The notes: a model not told the origin generated them from the letters alone. Positions 17,510-26,271 are shown, counted from the stretch's first letter. The stretch: 52,575 bases of DNA from an uncultured Burkholderiales bacterium (GCA_903844825.1 CAIMVC010000170.1:1-52575), one strand, 5' to 3'. Numbers and translations: made by a program.

Positions 17510-18640
17510 TCAGTCCTCGGCGGGGCTGAGCTTGCGCAGCCGGTCCATGGTTTCCAGGTACTCAAGCTGCATTTGGTACATCACGTCGCGCACACTGGTT
17601 TCTTCGTGCAGCAGCCCCACCACCTGGCCTGCCGGGAAGGAGTACAGGTCTTTTCGTTTGGCCCGCACCACACGCGCATGGGCTTCGTTGTAGAGGATAC
17701 CTTGCAAAGGTGTGGGCAGGTACTCGGGCGCGCCGGGTGCTTCCCAGGCCTCTGACAGCCGGCTCTTGATCATGCGCACGGTCTTGCCGGTGCGGGCCTT
17801 GCGGCGCACGGCGTCCTGGGCGCGGGTGGCAAAGAGCGCCTCTTTTTCAAAGGGGTCGAGCTCGCTCTCGGTGGTGCCCAGCCAGACCGTGCCGCACCAC
17901 ACGCCTTGCGCGCCCAGCGCCAACGCCGCGGCGATCTGGCTGCCCTTGGCAATGCCGCCAGCGGCCAGCACGGCGACTTCGTCACCACAGGCCTCGACGA
18001 CCTGCGGCACCAGCACCATGGTGGCGATCTCGCCGGTATGGCCACCGGCCTCGGTGCCCTGGGCCACGATCAATTGCACCCCGGCTGCCTTGTGGCGCGC
18101 GGCATGTTCACCCTTGCCGCACATGGCGCCAATCATCACCTGGTGTTCGCGCAGTTGCGCCACCACATCGGGCGGCGGCGAGCCCAGCGCGCTGACCACC
18201 AACTTCACCTGCGGGTGCCTGAGCGTCACGGCCAGCAGCCGGCGTGCGCCGTCGGGCGTCATGTTGCCGCGCCCGTCGATGATCTCGCGGTGAATGCGCT
18301 CGCGCTCCCCCGGTGGCAGCTCAGGCACACCTTCGGCCTGCAAAAAATCGTCCATGAAGGCCCGGTGCGCGGCCGGAATCATGGTCTCGAGGTCGGCGCT
18401 GGTGGTCTCTGCCTCCTTGTCGTACTTGGTCGGGATGATCACGTCCACGCCGTAGGGCCGGCCGTCGACGTGGTCATCGATCCAGCGCAGCTCGGATTCG
18501 AGTTGCTCGGGCGAAAAGGTCGAGGCGCCCAGCACGCCAAAGCCGCCGGCCCGGGTGACCTCGACGACCACGTCGCGGCAATGGGAAAAGGCAAAGATCG
18601 GCAGTTCGCAGCCGAGTTGTTCACAAAGAGGGGTACGCAT
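17510..18640 (-). CDS. Nitronate monooxygenase (2-nitropropane dioxygenase) family FMN protein
   Basis: This TIM-barrel flavoprotein of 376 residues has an N-terminal GCELPIFAFSHCRDVVVEVTRAGGFGVLGAS, the phosphate-binding AQGTEAGGHTG and AAGGIAKGSQIAAALALGAQGV, all typical of the NMO/2-NPD family. Many members in acyl-CoA operons are not true nitronate oxidases but act as enoyl reductases or remain uncharacterised. The ATG at 18640 begins at the family N-terminus; the 76 extra codons in the ORF track overlap the acyl-CoA synthetase gene. The C-terminal part (about 290-376) is longer than in minimal NMOs. Its role in this pathway is open; flavin-dependent oxidation or reduction of an acyl-CoA intermediate is a guess. 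Confidence 0.88.
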   Translation of the reverse strand: MRTPLCEQLGCELPIFAFSHCRDVVVEVTRAGGFGVLGASTFSPEQLESELRWIDDHVDGRPYGVDVIIPTKYDKEAETTSADLETMIPAAHRAFMDDFLQAEGVPELPPGERERIHREIIDGRGNMTPDGARRLLAVTLRHPQVKLVVSALGSPPPDVVAQLREHQVMIGAMCGKGEHAARHKAAGVQLIVAQGTEAGGHTGEIATMVLVPQVVEACGDEVAVLAAGGIAKGSQIAAALALGAQGVWCGTVWLGTTESELDPFEKEALFATRAQDAVRRKARTGKTVRMIKSRLSEAWEAPGAPEYLPTPLQGILYNEAHARVVRAKRKDLYSFPAGQVVGLLHEETSVRDVMYQMQLEYLETMDRLRKLSPAED

Positions 18641-18677
18641 GGGTGTGGCTCCGAAAGGGGGAAAATTTAGCGTGCTG

Positions 18678-20879
18678 TCAGTGGGCCGCAGCGGCCTGTG
18701 GCGCATCGCCCTGCCAAACGAACAGCGCATCCAGCGCCTCGACCTGGCTGCCACGCACCCACAGCGGGTTGACGTCCAGCGCTTCCAGCTCAGGCCCGAG
18801 GCGCACGATGGCCAGGCCGATGCGCTCAATCGCCTGGGCCACCGCATCGAGGTCGGCCGCTGGCACACCGCGCTGACCGCTCAGCAGCTTGGCACCGCGC
18901 AGGCTGGTGAGCATACGTTTGATTTCGCGCGCATCGACGGGCAGGGGCCGCAGGGCCACATCTTGCAGCACTTCAACCCACACGCCGCCGAGTCCGACGG
19001 CGAGCACAGGGCCCCACTGCGGGTCGCGGGTATAGCCGACAAAAAGCTCGATCCCGCGTTCGCGCATGGGCGCGACGATGACGCCGTCGATTTTGGCCTC
19101 GGGGCATTTTTCCCTGGCTGCGGCCAGCACGCGTTCGGTTGCTTCGCGCACGGCGTCGTCGCCGCGCAGGTTTAGCGCCACGCCGCCAATGTCGCTCTTG
19201 TGGGCGATATCGGCTGATGCAATCTTGACCACCACCGCGCGGTCCAGCGCGCGTGCCGCGGCCACCGCGGCCTGCGCGTTGCCAGCGAGTTGGGTCGGCA
19301 CCACGGGCACGCCCTGTTCGGCCAGAAAGCGCAGTGCCTGATGTTCAGAGCGTGGGCGCGCAGGGCCTGCGATGGCCGCAGCGGGCGAAGTCGACGCGGC
19401 CGTTGAAACGGCAGCGCCTGCGGACGCTGTCAAGGCGCGCTGATGTGCTGACCACCAGAAGGCCCCCTGCAGGCCGGTCAGAGCGCGGTCCAGGCCGCAG
19501 GCCAGGTAATCGGCGCCGGTCTGCGCAATGATGCCGCGCGCAAAATCATTGATGCGCGTGTTGGTGTAGCTCACCAGCAGGCCGGGGATGGGCGCTGCCG
19601 CCAGGCCGCGCGCGAGATGGTGATGCAACTCGGTCAGGCGCTCGCTCATGCCCTCGGCGCTGGTGGGAATCTCGTACCAGGGGCACAAGATGGCCGCGTA
19701 GTTGGCCTGCGTGGCCAGGATGTTCAGCGTGTCTTCGCACTGCTGGGGCGTGACCGAGCCGGTCATGTCCAGCGGGTTATGGGCTGCGGCGGTCTCGGGC
19801 AGGGTGCCCAGCAAGCCTTGCACCTGGCTGGGGCCGAGCTCGGGCAGCGCCATGCCGCGCAGGTCGGCTGAATCCGCAGCGATTTCGGCGACGCCGCCCG
19901 AGTTGGTCATCACGCACAGACCGCCGTCGCGCAGCACGCCGGTGCGGCCCATCACGTCAGCGGTGGCCAGCAGGTCTTCTAAGGAGTGCACGCGCACGAT
20001 ACCGAACTGCTGGCAGATGCCTTCAAAGACCCGGTCGTCGCCGACCAGCGCACCGGTGTGCGCCATGGCAGATTTGGCGGTGACTTCGCTGGCGCCTACC
20101 TTGAGCATCACCAGCGGTTTGCCCAGGCGCATGGCACGTTCGGCCACGCGCAAAAACCGCTGCGGGTGCCGGAAAGTCTCGGCAAACACGGCGATTGAGC
20201 GGGTCTGCGGATCGTCCAGAAAGTAGTCAATGAAACTGCTGCCGTCCAGATCGACCTCGTTGCCGGTGGACACCACGTGGCTGAGCCCGACGTCTTGCTG
20301 ATGCGCCAGTGTCGACAAGAAGTAGGCCGTGGCGCCGCTTTGCGAAACGATGGCCACGCCCGAGTTGCGCGACGGCGCCATCACCGGCGTGGTCCACACA
20401 TAGGCCCGGTTGACGAAGTTGATAAAGCCCAGGCAGTTGGGCCCGAGCAGGGCAATCCGGTGCTGCGCGGCCAGTGCCTTCAAATGATCTTGCTGCGCCT
20501 GGCCGGCGGCGCCAAGCTCGGCAAAACCGGCTGTGAGAATCACCGCTGAGCTCGCACCCGCGGCCGCCAGATCCCTCAGCGCGTCGGCCACTGCAGCCGG
20601 TGGGGCCATGACCAGACCCAGGTCGATCGGCGCGCCCACGGCAGCGCAAGACACCGCTGTTGGCTGACCATGTGCCAGTGCGCCGCGGGGATTGACTAGA
20701 TGCACCGCACCCTGGAAGCCGCCGCTGCGCAGGTTTTCGAAAGCGGTGGCCGACCAGCGCGAGCGGTCTGACGCGCCGATGATGGCGACCGACTTAGGCG
20801 CCAGCAGGCGCGCGACGGCTTCGCGTTGGGCCTGTTCTTCAGCGAGCGTGTCGGCGGTGGGGTCCGATGGCACAGTCAT
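18678..20879 (-). CDS. ADP-forming acyl-CoA synthetase (acetate-CoA ligase family)
   Basis: The 733-residue protein has all three parts of the NDP-forming acyl-CoA synthetase family in one chain: a CoA-binding Rossmann domain (SVAIIGASDRSRWSATAFENL, about 28-50), a central ligase domain with the phosphohistidine motif AMAHTGALVGDD, and a C-terminal ATP-grasp domain (about 505-720, VVKIASADIAHKSDIGGVAL). It would make an acyl-CoA from a carboxylate with ATP, giving ADP and phosphate. An alanine/serine-rich linker separates the ligase and ATP-grasp domains. Its ATG shares one base with the Bug gene stop (TAATG). It differs mechanistically from the AMP-forming ligase at 30006-31607, so the island has two activation enzymes. 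Confidence 0.93.
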   Translation of the reverse strand: MTVPSDPTADTLAEEQAQREAVARLLAPKSVAIIGASDRSRWSATAFENLRSGGFQGAVHLVNPRGALAHGQPTAVSCAAVGAPIDLGLVMAPPAAVADALRDLAAAGASSAVILTAGFAELGAAGQAQQDHLKALAAQHRIALLGPNCLGFINFVNRAYVWTTPVMAPSRNSGVAIVSQSGATAYFLSTLAHQQDVGLSHVVSTGNEVDLDGSSFIDYFLDDPQTRSIAVFAETFRHPQRFLRVAERAMRLGKPLVMLKVGASEVTAKSAMAHTGALVGDDRVFEGICQQFGIVRVHSLEDLLATADVMGRTGVLRDGGLCVMTNSGGVAEIAADSADLRGMALPELGPSQVQGLLGTLPETAAAHNPLDMTGSVTPQQCEDTLNILATQANYAAILCPWYEIPTSAEGMSERLTELHHHLARGLAAAPIPGLLVSYTNTRINDFARGIIAQTGADYLACGLDRALTGLQGAFWWSAHQRALTASAGAAVSTAASTSPAAAIAGPARPRSEHQALRFLAEQGVPVVPTQLAGNAQAAVAAARALDRAVVVKIASADIAHKSDIGGVALNLRGDDAVREATERVLAAAREKCPEAKIDGVIVAPMRERGIELFVGYTRDPQWGPVLAVGLGGVWVEVLQDVALRPLPVDAREIKRMLTSLRGAKLLSGQRGVPAADLDAVAQAIERIGLAIVRLGPELEALDVNPLWVRGSQVEALDALFVWQGDAPQAAAAH

Positions 20880-21877
20880 TAAAGCGCGATCCCCAGTTTT
20901 TTGACCACGGGGGTCCAGCGTGCGATTTCGCCGGCGACGTAGGTGCGTGCCTGCGCTGGTGTGGAGTTGGTGATGCTCTGGATGCCCAGCTGCGACAGGC
21001 GCTCCTGAATCGCCGGACGGCTCATCACGCGCGACACCGCCTTGGCAATCGGCTCAATCACCTCGGCCGGTGTGCCCAGCGGTGCGGCCAGCAAATTGCA
21101 GGTGCCGGCCAGGAGGTCGTAGCCGGCCTCGCGCGAGGTCGGAATTTCAGGGGCGATTTTTTCGCGGGCTTCAGCCATGGTGGTGATGATGCGCAGCCTG
21201 CCTGCCTTGTGGTGGGGCAAGAGCGTGCCTGAGGTCTCGACGATGAACTGAACATTGCCGGCGATGGTGTCGGTGATGGCGCCAGCGCTGCCAGCGTAAG
21301 GGACGTCGACGACATCAATGCCGGCAATGTCTTTGAAGAGTTCGGCGGCCAGATGCACCGTGGTGCCCAGACCAGCGTGGCCGTAAGACAGCTTGCCTGG
21401 CCGCGCCTTGGCATAGGCGACCAGCTCCTTGAGGGTGGTCACGGGCAGCGTCGGGTTGACGGCGATGACGAAAGGTGCGTTGGACAGCAGGGCGATCCAG
21501 GTGTAATCCTCGACCGGGTTGTAGGGGGGCTTGGCACGGGAAATGGGCGCCGAGATGGCGGTCGAGCCCGTCGCCAGCATCAGCTGGCTGCCGTCTTTGG
21601 GGCTGCGCAAAAAGCCAATGGCCACGGTCATGCCGCCGCCACCGGGCTTGTTTTCGATGATCACGGTGCGGCCCAGTTCTTCGCGCAGGCCGTCGGCCAG
21701 AATCCGCGCGAACAAGTCGCCAGAGCCACCAGGCGGAAAACCCACCGCAATTTTGAGCGTGGCGTCATTGCTTTGCGCGGCCACCGGACCCAGGCCCAGT
21801 GTGGCATTGGCCAGCGCCAGTGCGCCGCCCAGCATGAGTTGTCGTTTGCTGCCTTGAAATTGCGTTGGATTGGCCAT
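20879..21877 (-). CDS. Bug family tripartite tricarboxylate receptor (TctC-like)
   Basis: This periplasmic solute-binding protein of 332 residues has a signal peptide (KRQLMLGGALALANATLG, cleaved near VAAQS) and the Bug signature VGFPPGGSGDLFARILADGL. ENKPGGGGMTVAIG and VPYAGSAGAI are also typical. The ATG at 21877 is preceded by GGAG at about 8 nt. Bug proteins bind carboxylates and are very abundant in Burkholderiales. No TctA or TctB membrane partners are encoded in the window, so it either uses a remote transporter or acts as a sensor. It lies in the operon between the DUF35 protein and the acyl-CoA synthetase, which suggests its ligand is a pathway acid. Confidence 0.92.
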   Translation of the reverse strand: MANPTQFQGSKRQLMLGGALALANATLGLGPVAAQSNDATLKIAVGFPPGGSGDLFARILADGLREELGRTVIIENKPGGGGMTVAIGFLRSPKDGSQLMLATGSTAISAPISRAKPPYNPVEDYTWIALLSNAPFVIAVNPTLPVTTLKELVAYAKARPGKLSYGHAGLGTTVHLAAELFKDIAGIDVVDVPYAGSAGAITDTIAGNVQFIVETSGTLLPHHKAGRLRIITTMAEAREKIAPEIPTSREAGYDLLAGTCNLLAAPLGTPAEVIEPIAKAVSRVMSRPAIQERLSQLGIQSITNSTPAQARTYVAGEIARWTPVVKKLGIAL

Positions 21878-21995
21878 GTGTGGATCTCCGAGATTTTTTA
21901 AAAAGACTGGGGCGGAAAAGCCCCCTGAGCACAGGGCCAGGGGGCTTGCAGGGCCCTGCTTCGGCGGGTGCCGACTGCAGTGAAAGCAGGGCTGC

Positions 21996-22451
21996 TTACC
22001 GGACCAGCTCGAACCAGAAGTCGAGCACGTCGCCGGTGCGCTTTTGCGCAAAGCGCGTGATCACCGGCGTGCCAATAGCCAGTTGTGCGGCAGCCTTGGC
22101 GCCGTCACTCAGGTCCAGGCCCTTGAAGTAGCCACCGATGGCGGTGTCTGCGCCCTTGAGCAACACGTAGCCGAAAGCATAAGGGGGATCGGGCAGGTTG
22201 TTGAAAGCCTCGTAGACGATGGTGAAGCACTCGATCGTGCCTTCGGGGCCGACGGGCACCCACTCTTTTGTCGGCTCCAGGGTTTCGTCCGAAAAAGCGC
22301 GTGGCGGCACCAGCACGCGGCCCGACTTGGGGTCGCGGCGACCGTAGATCTGCTGGTTGTCGCGGATTTGTGAAAAGAAGTAGCTGGCGGTCTCACCCAA
22401 CGCGTGGTTGTAGGTGATGTTCCATTGCTCGGTGCGGGTCATCAGTTCCAT
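21996..22451 (-). CDS. DUF35/OB-fold protein with a degenerate zinc ribbon
   Basis: The 151-residue protein aligns with the DUF35 family (N-terminal rubredoxin-like zinc ribbon, C-terminal OB fold). The ribbon region reads YGRRDPKSGRVLVPPR where active family members have CxxC-type GCRCSKCG. The only cysteine in the whole protein is in IECFTIV, so zinc cannot be bound in the usual way. The OB part (about 65-150), including FGYVLLKGADTAIGGYFKG, looks intact. DUF35 proteins partner thiolase-fold enzymes, as in the Ltp2-ChsH2 aldolase and the archaeal thiolase/HMG-CoA synthase complex. Here it directly follows two thiolase-fold genes and is probably their third subunit, kept as a structural or acyl-CoA-binding element. 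Confidence 0.85.
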   Translation of the reverse strand: MELMTRTEQWNITYNHALGETASYFFSQIRDNQQIYGRRDPKSGRVLVPPRAFSDETLEPTKEWVPVGPEGTIECFTIVYEAFNNLPDPPYAFGYVLLKGADTAIGGYFKGLDLSDGAKAAAQLAIGTPVITRFAQKRTGDVLDFWFELVR

Positions 22452-22499
22452 GTTCGTGTCCTCGTTTTTAAGTTCGGTAATTGAATGTGTTTGAAAGCT

Positions 22500-23678
22500 T
22501 CAGGCTTCGACGACCATGGTGCCGAAAAACTGGTGATCGCCGCCGTTGCCGCTGGCAATGCCGCGTTTTGCGCCTTGGACCTGGTGACCGCCCGCACGAC
22601 CCCAGACCTGCAGCGCCACTTCGGCCACCCGCACCATGGCGGTCACGGCGATGGCGTTGGAGCACAGCGTGCCGCCCGAGGGGTTGACCGGGCTTTGGCC
22701 GCCCAGCTTGAAATAGCCTTCGCGCAGCATCCTGGGTGACTGGCCGATCTTGGCCAGGCCGGCGGCTTCAATGGCGTGAAACTCGGTGTTGCTAAACGGC
22801 GAGTACATCTCGGCCACGTCAATTTGCTTGACCGGGTCGGTCACACCCGCCATGCGGTACGCCGCCTGGCAGGCCTCGCCCAGCGCCTTGGCATCGGCGT
22901 GGTCGGCGGTGTAGCCGTTGCCCATGCGGTCGCCAATGAAGTAGCTCTCGGAGTTATGCGCCACGCCGGTGATCCAGACCGCGTCGAGCTTGTTGTCGCG
23001 GATATAGGCCTCAGACGCCAGCACCATGGCGCAGCCTCCGCTCGATTGCGGGCAGGCATCAAACAGTTTGATGGGCCAGGAGACCATGCGCGAGGCCATC
23101 ACCTCTTCAATGGTGGTGAGCTTGCGCAAATGCGCGTTCGGGTTGAGCGAGGCATGAAAGCGGTTTTTCACCACAATGCTGGCCATGTCTTCCTCGGTCA
23201 TGCCGTACTTGTGCATGTAGCGCACCGCCGACATCGCCAGCATGGTGATGGTCCCCAACGGCAGCGAGCGCTCGTAGGCCGGGTCCCAGATCTTGTTGAG
23301 GATGGTTTGCGAGTCGCCGCACTCACCGACCTTGTCGGCACCGGCCACCAGCGCCACATCGCAAGCGCCTGCGGCGATATGCGAATGGGCTGCAGCCAGC
23401 GAAGACAGGCCGGTCGAGCCACCGGTGTTGATGCGCATGAAGCGCTTGTTGCGCGCACCCACCGCATCAACGCCCAGACGCTCGGCATTGCCGATGCCCA
23501 GCAGCGCATCCGGCGCCAGCGAATAGACCACCGCTTCAATCTGGTCGAGCTGCATGCTGGCGTCGTTCAATGCCAGGGTCACGGCTTCTCGCACAAGCTC
23601 GGGGTAGTTGGCGTCAGGGCGTTTGGCCTTGAACTGGGATTGTCCGATCCCCACGATTCCAACGCGTGGCACTTTCAT
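22500..23678 (-). CDS. Thiolase-fold protein (SCP-x/Ltp type) lacking the catalytic cysteine
   Basis: The 392-residue protein has the thiolase fold of the SCP-x/lipid-transfer-protein group (VPRVGIVGIGQSQF at the start, ARNKRFMRINTGGSTG near 75-90, late PVNPSGGTLCSNA). At the position of the nucleophilic cysteine (NNCATG in SCP-x) it reads NTGGSTG, so cysteine is glycine. The C-terminal GHP motif is NAI, so the catalytic histidine is absent too. Ordinary thiolysis is therefore unlikely. Ltp2-type aldolases that cleave steroid side chains show the same kind of loss and need a DUF35 partner, which is encoded 48 bp downstream. The start overlaps the upstream thiolase-like gene by 4 bp (ATGA) and has AGGAG upstream. 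Confidence 0.9.
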   Translation of the reverse strand: MKVPRVGIVGIGQSQFKAKRPDANYPELVREAVTLALNDASMQLDQIEAVVYSLAPDALLGIGNAERLGVDAVGARNKRFMRINTGGSTGLSSLAAAHSHIAAGACDVALVAGADKVGECGDSQTILNKIWDPAYERSLPLGTITMLAMSAVRYMHKYGMTEEDMASIVVKNRFHASLNPNAHLRKLTTIEEVMASRMVSWPIKLFDACPQSSGGCAMVLASEAYIRDNKLDAVWITGVAHNSESYFIGDRMGNGYTADHADAKALGEACQAAYRMAGVTDPVKQIDVAEMYSPFSNTEFHAIEAAGLAKIGQSPRMLREGYFKLGGQSPVNPSGGTLCSNAIAVTAMVRVAEVALQVWGRAGGHQVQGAKRGIASGNGGDHQFFGTMVVEA

Positions 23679-24844
23679 TGGGTCATCTCCTTGGATTCGC
23701 GGCCGAACACGACCACGGTGTTGTATTGCATGGCAAAGCCGCTGGCGCCGTGGGCCACAGCGCGGCTAACGTTCGCCAGCTGGTGCGAGCCGGCGCGACC
23801 GCGTGCCTGGTTGGCGGCTTCGGCAATGCGCATCAGTCCGCTGCAAAAGATCGGGTTGTACGACGTGGCGCCGCCCGACAGGTTGGTGGGCAAGACGCCG
23901 CCTTCGGAGAAGTCGCCGCGTGCCGTGGCAGTCACCCATTGGTCACGTTCGCACAGGCCCAGGCCCTCGAGTGCGATCAGCTCCTGGTAGGCGGTCGCGT
24001 CTGCAACTTCAGCGACTTCAAAGGCTTGCCGGGCTTCAGTGATGCCGGCTTCGGCGTAGGCCTGCTTGGCGGCGGCCTGCAAGGACGTCACCTGGCCCAG
24101 GTCGCGGTCGCCCAGGAAGGCGGTTTCGGTGGCCCAGCCCATGCCGTGGATCCAGGCCGTGTTTTGGCTGTTCTTCTCGGCGATCCATTCTTCGCTGGCC
24201 AGAACCATGGCCACTGCGCCGAAGTCCGGTCGGCTGACCATGCCTTCGGTGAGCGGCCAGCGCAGCATTTTGCTGTTGGTGATGCTCACGCGCTCCATGG
24301 GAGTCGGCGACAAATGAGGATAAGCCCGGGCCCCGTGGCGGCGGTTCTTGACGGTGGTGTTGAGCGCCGCCTCCCGCAGGCCAGGAACTTGCGCTTCGAG
24401 GACGTTGGCCTGCAGCGCATGCGAGGCCAGGTCGTCAAGCGGCAGCGCGCGGTGGTAGTAAGGGTCGTTGCTCAGGCGCTGCGTCTCGTTGACATCGGCC
24501 GTCTCCAGCGGATTCCAGGCCACCACCAATTGCGTTTTGTACATGCCCGAGCGCACCCGCAGGGCGCCCAGTACAAAGGCGTGTTCGGCGCTCGACGGCG
24601 TCGACAAGATGTCGCGTCCCACGCCACCCACTGAGCCCGAGGCCATCATGATCGAAATGGCGCGGCCATCGAGCTGGTCGTTGCCTGCCACGACGATGCC
24701 GTCAATGTCTTCGATCGTCATGCCGGCGTCGCGCAGAGCCAGTTGCACAACAGCGTGCAAGGACTCTTCCAGATAAGACTGTTCAGGACGACGGGGCGCA
24801 TAAATGGCGCTTCCGATCACCCCGACCTGAGGTCGTTTTTCCAT
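23675..24844 (-). CDS. Thiolase-fold protein lacking both catalytic residues
   Basis: This is a 389-residue thiolase-fold protein, first gene of the operon controlled by site C. It aligns with SCP-x thiolases over its length (GVIGSAIYAPRRPEQ, IEDIDGIVVAGND, ending LPTNLSGGATSYNP). The nucleophile region reads ILSTPSSAEHAF and has no cysteine near residue 84. The GHP motif is YNP, so histidine is replaced by asparagine. It pairs with the next gene by a 4-bp ATGA overlap, consistent with a heteromeric complex (two thiolase-like chains plus DUF35). It could be a scaffold or a second active subunit of a retro-aldol or Claisen-type enzyme. The chemistry is inferred. Confidence 0.88.
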   Translation of the reverse strand: MEKRPQVGVIGSAIYAPRRPEQSYLEESLHAVVQLALRDAGMTIEDIDGIVVAGNDQLDGRAISIMMASGSVGGVGRDILSTPSSAEHAFVLGALRVRSGMYKTQLVVAWNPLETADVNETQRLSNDPYYHRALPLDDLASHALQANVLEAQVPGLREAALNTTVKNRRHGARAYPHLSPTPMERVSITNSKMLRWPLTEGMVSRPDFGAVAMVLASEEWIAEKNSQNTAWIHGMGWATETAFLGDRDLGQVTSLQAAAKQAYAEAGITEARQAFEVAEVADATAYQELIALEGLGLCERDQWVTATARGDFSEGGVLPTNLSGGATSYNPIFCSGLMRIAEAANQARGRAGSHQLANVSRAVAHGASGFAMQYNTVVVFGRESKEMTQ

Positions 24845-24903
24845 AGTTACCCTTCAAAAATAAACCCTTGCGGCGCGAAAAGCGACGCCTCGGATTTGGT
24901 TAA

Positions 24904-24942
24904 AATTCGAAATCTCGAAAATATCTCCGCGTTTTCGAAAAT
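24904..24942 (-). promoter_or_regulatory. Operator site C upstream of the thiolase-fold operon
   Basis: TTCGA-AATC-TCGAA fills 24906-24919 (centre 24912.5), and TTTTCGAAAA lies at 24932-24941 (centre 24936.5), again 24 bp apart. Aligned to site A, all CG centres coincide (offsets 0, 8 and 28 bp). It is about 60 bp upstream of the ATG at 24844. This near-identity at a locus 15 kb away is the best evidence that the element is functional and shared by one regulator. Confidence 0.7.
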
Positions 24943-24952
24943 CATAACACAC

Positions 24953-24983
24953 ACTTCGAATTTGTCACACTGCATTTCGAGGC
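24953..24983 (+). promoter_or_regulatory. Two further TTCGAA-type boxes toward the CaiB gene
   Basis: CTTCGAATT (centre 24957.5) and ATTTCGAGG (centre 24978.5) continue the series at 21-bp steps, about two helical turns. They lie on the CaiB side of the divergent gap and may extend regulation to that gene. They lack the full inverted repeat, so this is tentative. Confidence 0.35.
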
Positions 24984-25063
24984 TTACACATGGACTTTTG
25001 CCATGTGCGCGACAGGCGGCAGGCATCTGACAAACAAAATCATCGTCAACCCCGGTGCATCAA

Positions 25064-25081
25064 ATATACTTGCCGGTATAT
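25064..25081 (+). promoter_or_regulatory. Inverted repeat ATATAC-N6-GTATAT before the CaiB gene
   Basis: A perfect 6-bp inverted repeat with a 6-nt spacer (TTGCCG) ends 24 bp before the CoA-transferase ATG. Its size and position fit a dimeric repressor operator that overlaps the transcription start. It has no sequence relation to the TTCGAA boxes, so a second regulator could act here. Confidence 0.45.
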
Positions 25082-25105
25082 ATTTATTCCATTTGGAAAA
25101 CGGAC

Positions 25106-26215
25106 ATGGCAACACTTCCCCTGACCGGTGTCAGGATCCTGAGCTTGGCTGAGCAGTACCCCGGCCCCTATGCGACCTTGTTACTGGCCGACCTGGGGGC
25201 CGACGTGATCATGGTCGAGCGGCCCGGCAGCGGCGATCCGTCCCGTCGTTTTGCCGGCCTCTTTGCTTCGTTCAACCGCAACAAGCGCTCGGTGGCGCTG
25301 GACCTGAAGTCCGATGAAGGCCATGCGGCATTTTTGGAGCTCGTGGACAGCGCCGACGTGGTGATGGAAGGCTTTCGTCCGGGCGTGATGGACCGCCTCA
25401 AGCTCGGCGCCGACGCGCTGCGTGCGCGCAAGCCGGGTCTGGTGTTTGTGTCGATATCCTCGTTCGGTCAACACGGGCCGCTGGCCGGCGTCGCAGGGCA
25501 CGACCTGAGCGTACAGGCCGCCGCCGGCATGTTGCAGGTACCCGTCGGGCAAGAGGCGCAGCTGGCCTTGCCCATGCTGCCCCTGGGGGATATTGCTTCG
25601 GCCATGTTCGCGGCCATGGGCGTGGTGTCGGCGCTTTATGCCCGAAAGAGCTCGGGGCAGGGGGCGTCGATTGACGTGTCGATGCTGGACTGCCTGGTGA
25701 GCTGGATGACCCCGTTCTTGATGCCGCCCATGAACCAGTTGCCGACGCGGGAGCTGCCGCCGCCGGATCCGGGCTACGGGATATTTCTGACGGCCGACCA
25801 GCGTCAAATCACGCTGAGCATTGCCGGGGAAGACAGCATGTGGGCGGCGCTGTGCGAGATGCTGGCGCTGCCGCAGTTCGCCGCGCTAGGTGAAGACGAG
25901 CGCAGCCGCCGGGCCCGGGAGATTGATCCATTTTTGCGCAGCGCCATCGGCAAGCAAAGCTATGAGTCGTTTTACCAGCAGCTCCAGGCGCAGGGTATCG
26001 CTTTCGGGCCGGTGCTGGGCCTGACGCAGGTGCTGCAAGACCCGCAGTTGCAACTGCGCGGCATGACCCAGGCCTTCGCCGAAGCTGCGGGTATCCGCAA
26101 CTATGTGCGCCAGCCGTTGCTTATCGATGGTCAGCCAACCGGTATTTATCGGGCCCCACCTGCACTTGGTGAGCACAACCATGAACTGCTCGTAAACCCG
26201 GCAGTTGGTCGCTGA
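25106..26215 (+). CDS. CaiB/BaiF family CoA-transferase
   Basis: The 369-residue class III CoA-transferase has N-terminal LPLTGVRILSLAEQYPGPYATLLLADLGADVIMVE, then NRNKRSVALDLKS and the conserved aspartate in PLGDIASAMF (D162) that forms the acyl anhydride. It transfers CoA between carboxylic acids without ATP. The ATG at 25106 begins at the family N-terminus; the ORF track adds 17 codons that run through the inverted repeat. It is transcribed divergently from the thiolase-fold operon, with shared regulatory DNA between them. A second family member lies at 33817-35031; the two differ in length and sequence. Confidence 0.93.
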   Translation: MATLPLTGVRILSLAEQYPGPYATLLLADLGADVIMVERPGSGDPSRRFAGLFASFNRNKRSVALDLKSDEGHAAFLELVDSADVVMEGFRPGVMDRLKLGADALRARKPGLVFVSISSFGQHGPLAGVAGHDLSVQAAAGMLQVPVGQEAQLALPMLPLGDIASAMFAAMGVVSALYARKSSGQGASIDVSMLDCLVSWMTPFLMPPMNQLPTRELPPPDPGYGIFLTADQRQITLSIAGEDSMWAALCEMLALPQFAALGEDERSRRAREIDPFLRSAIGKQSYESFYQQLQAQGIAFGPVLGLTQVLQDPQLQLRGMTQAFAEAAGIRNYVRQPLLIDGQPTGIYRAPPALGEHNHELLVNPAVGR

Positions 26216-26271
26216 CCCCCGAATAAAAGGTCAAACGGATCAAGGCGCTGCGCCAGGGGGGGCGGGGCCTA

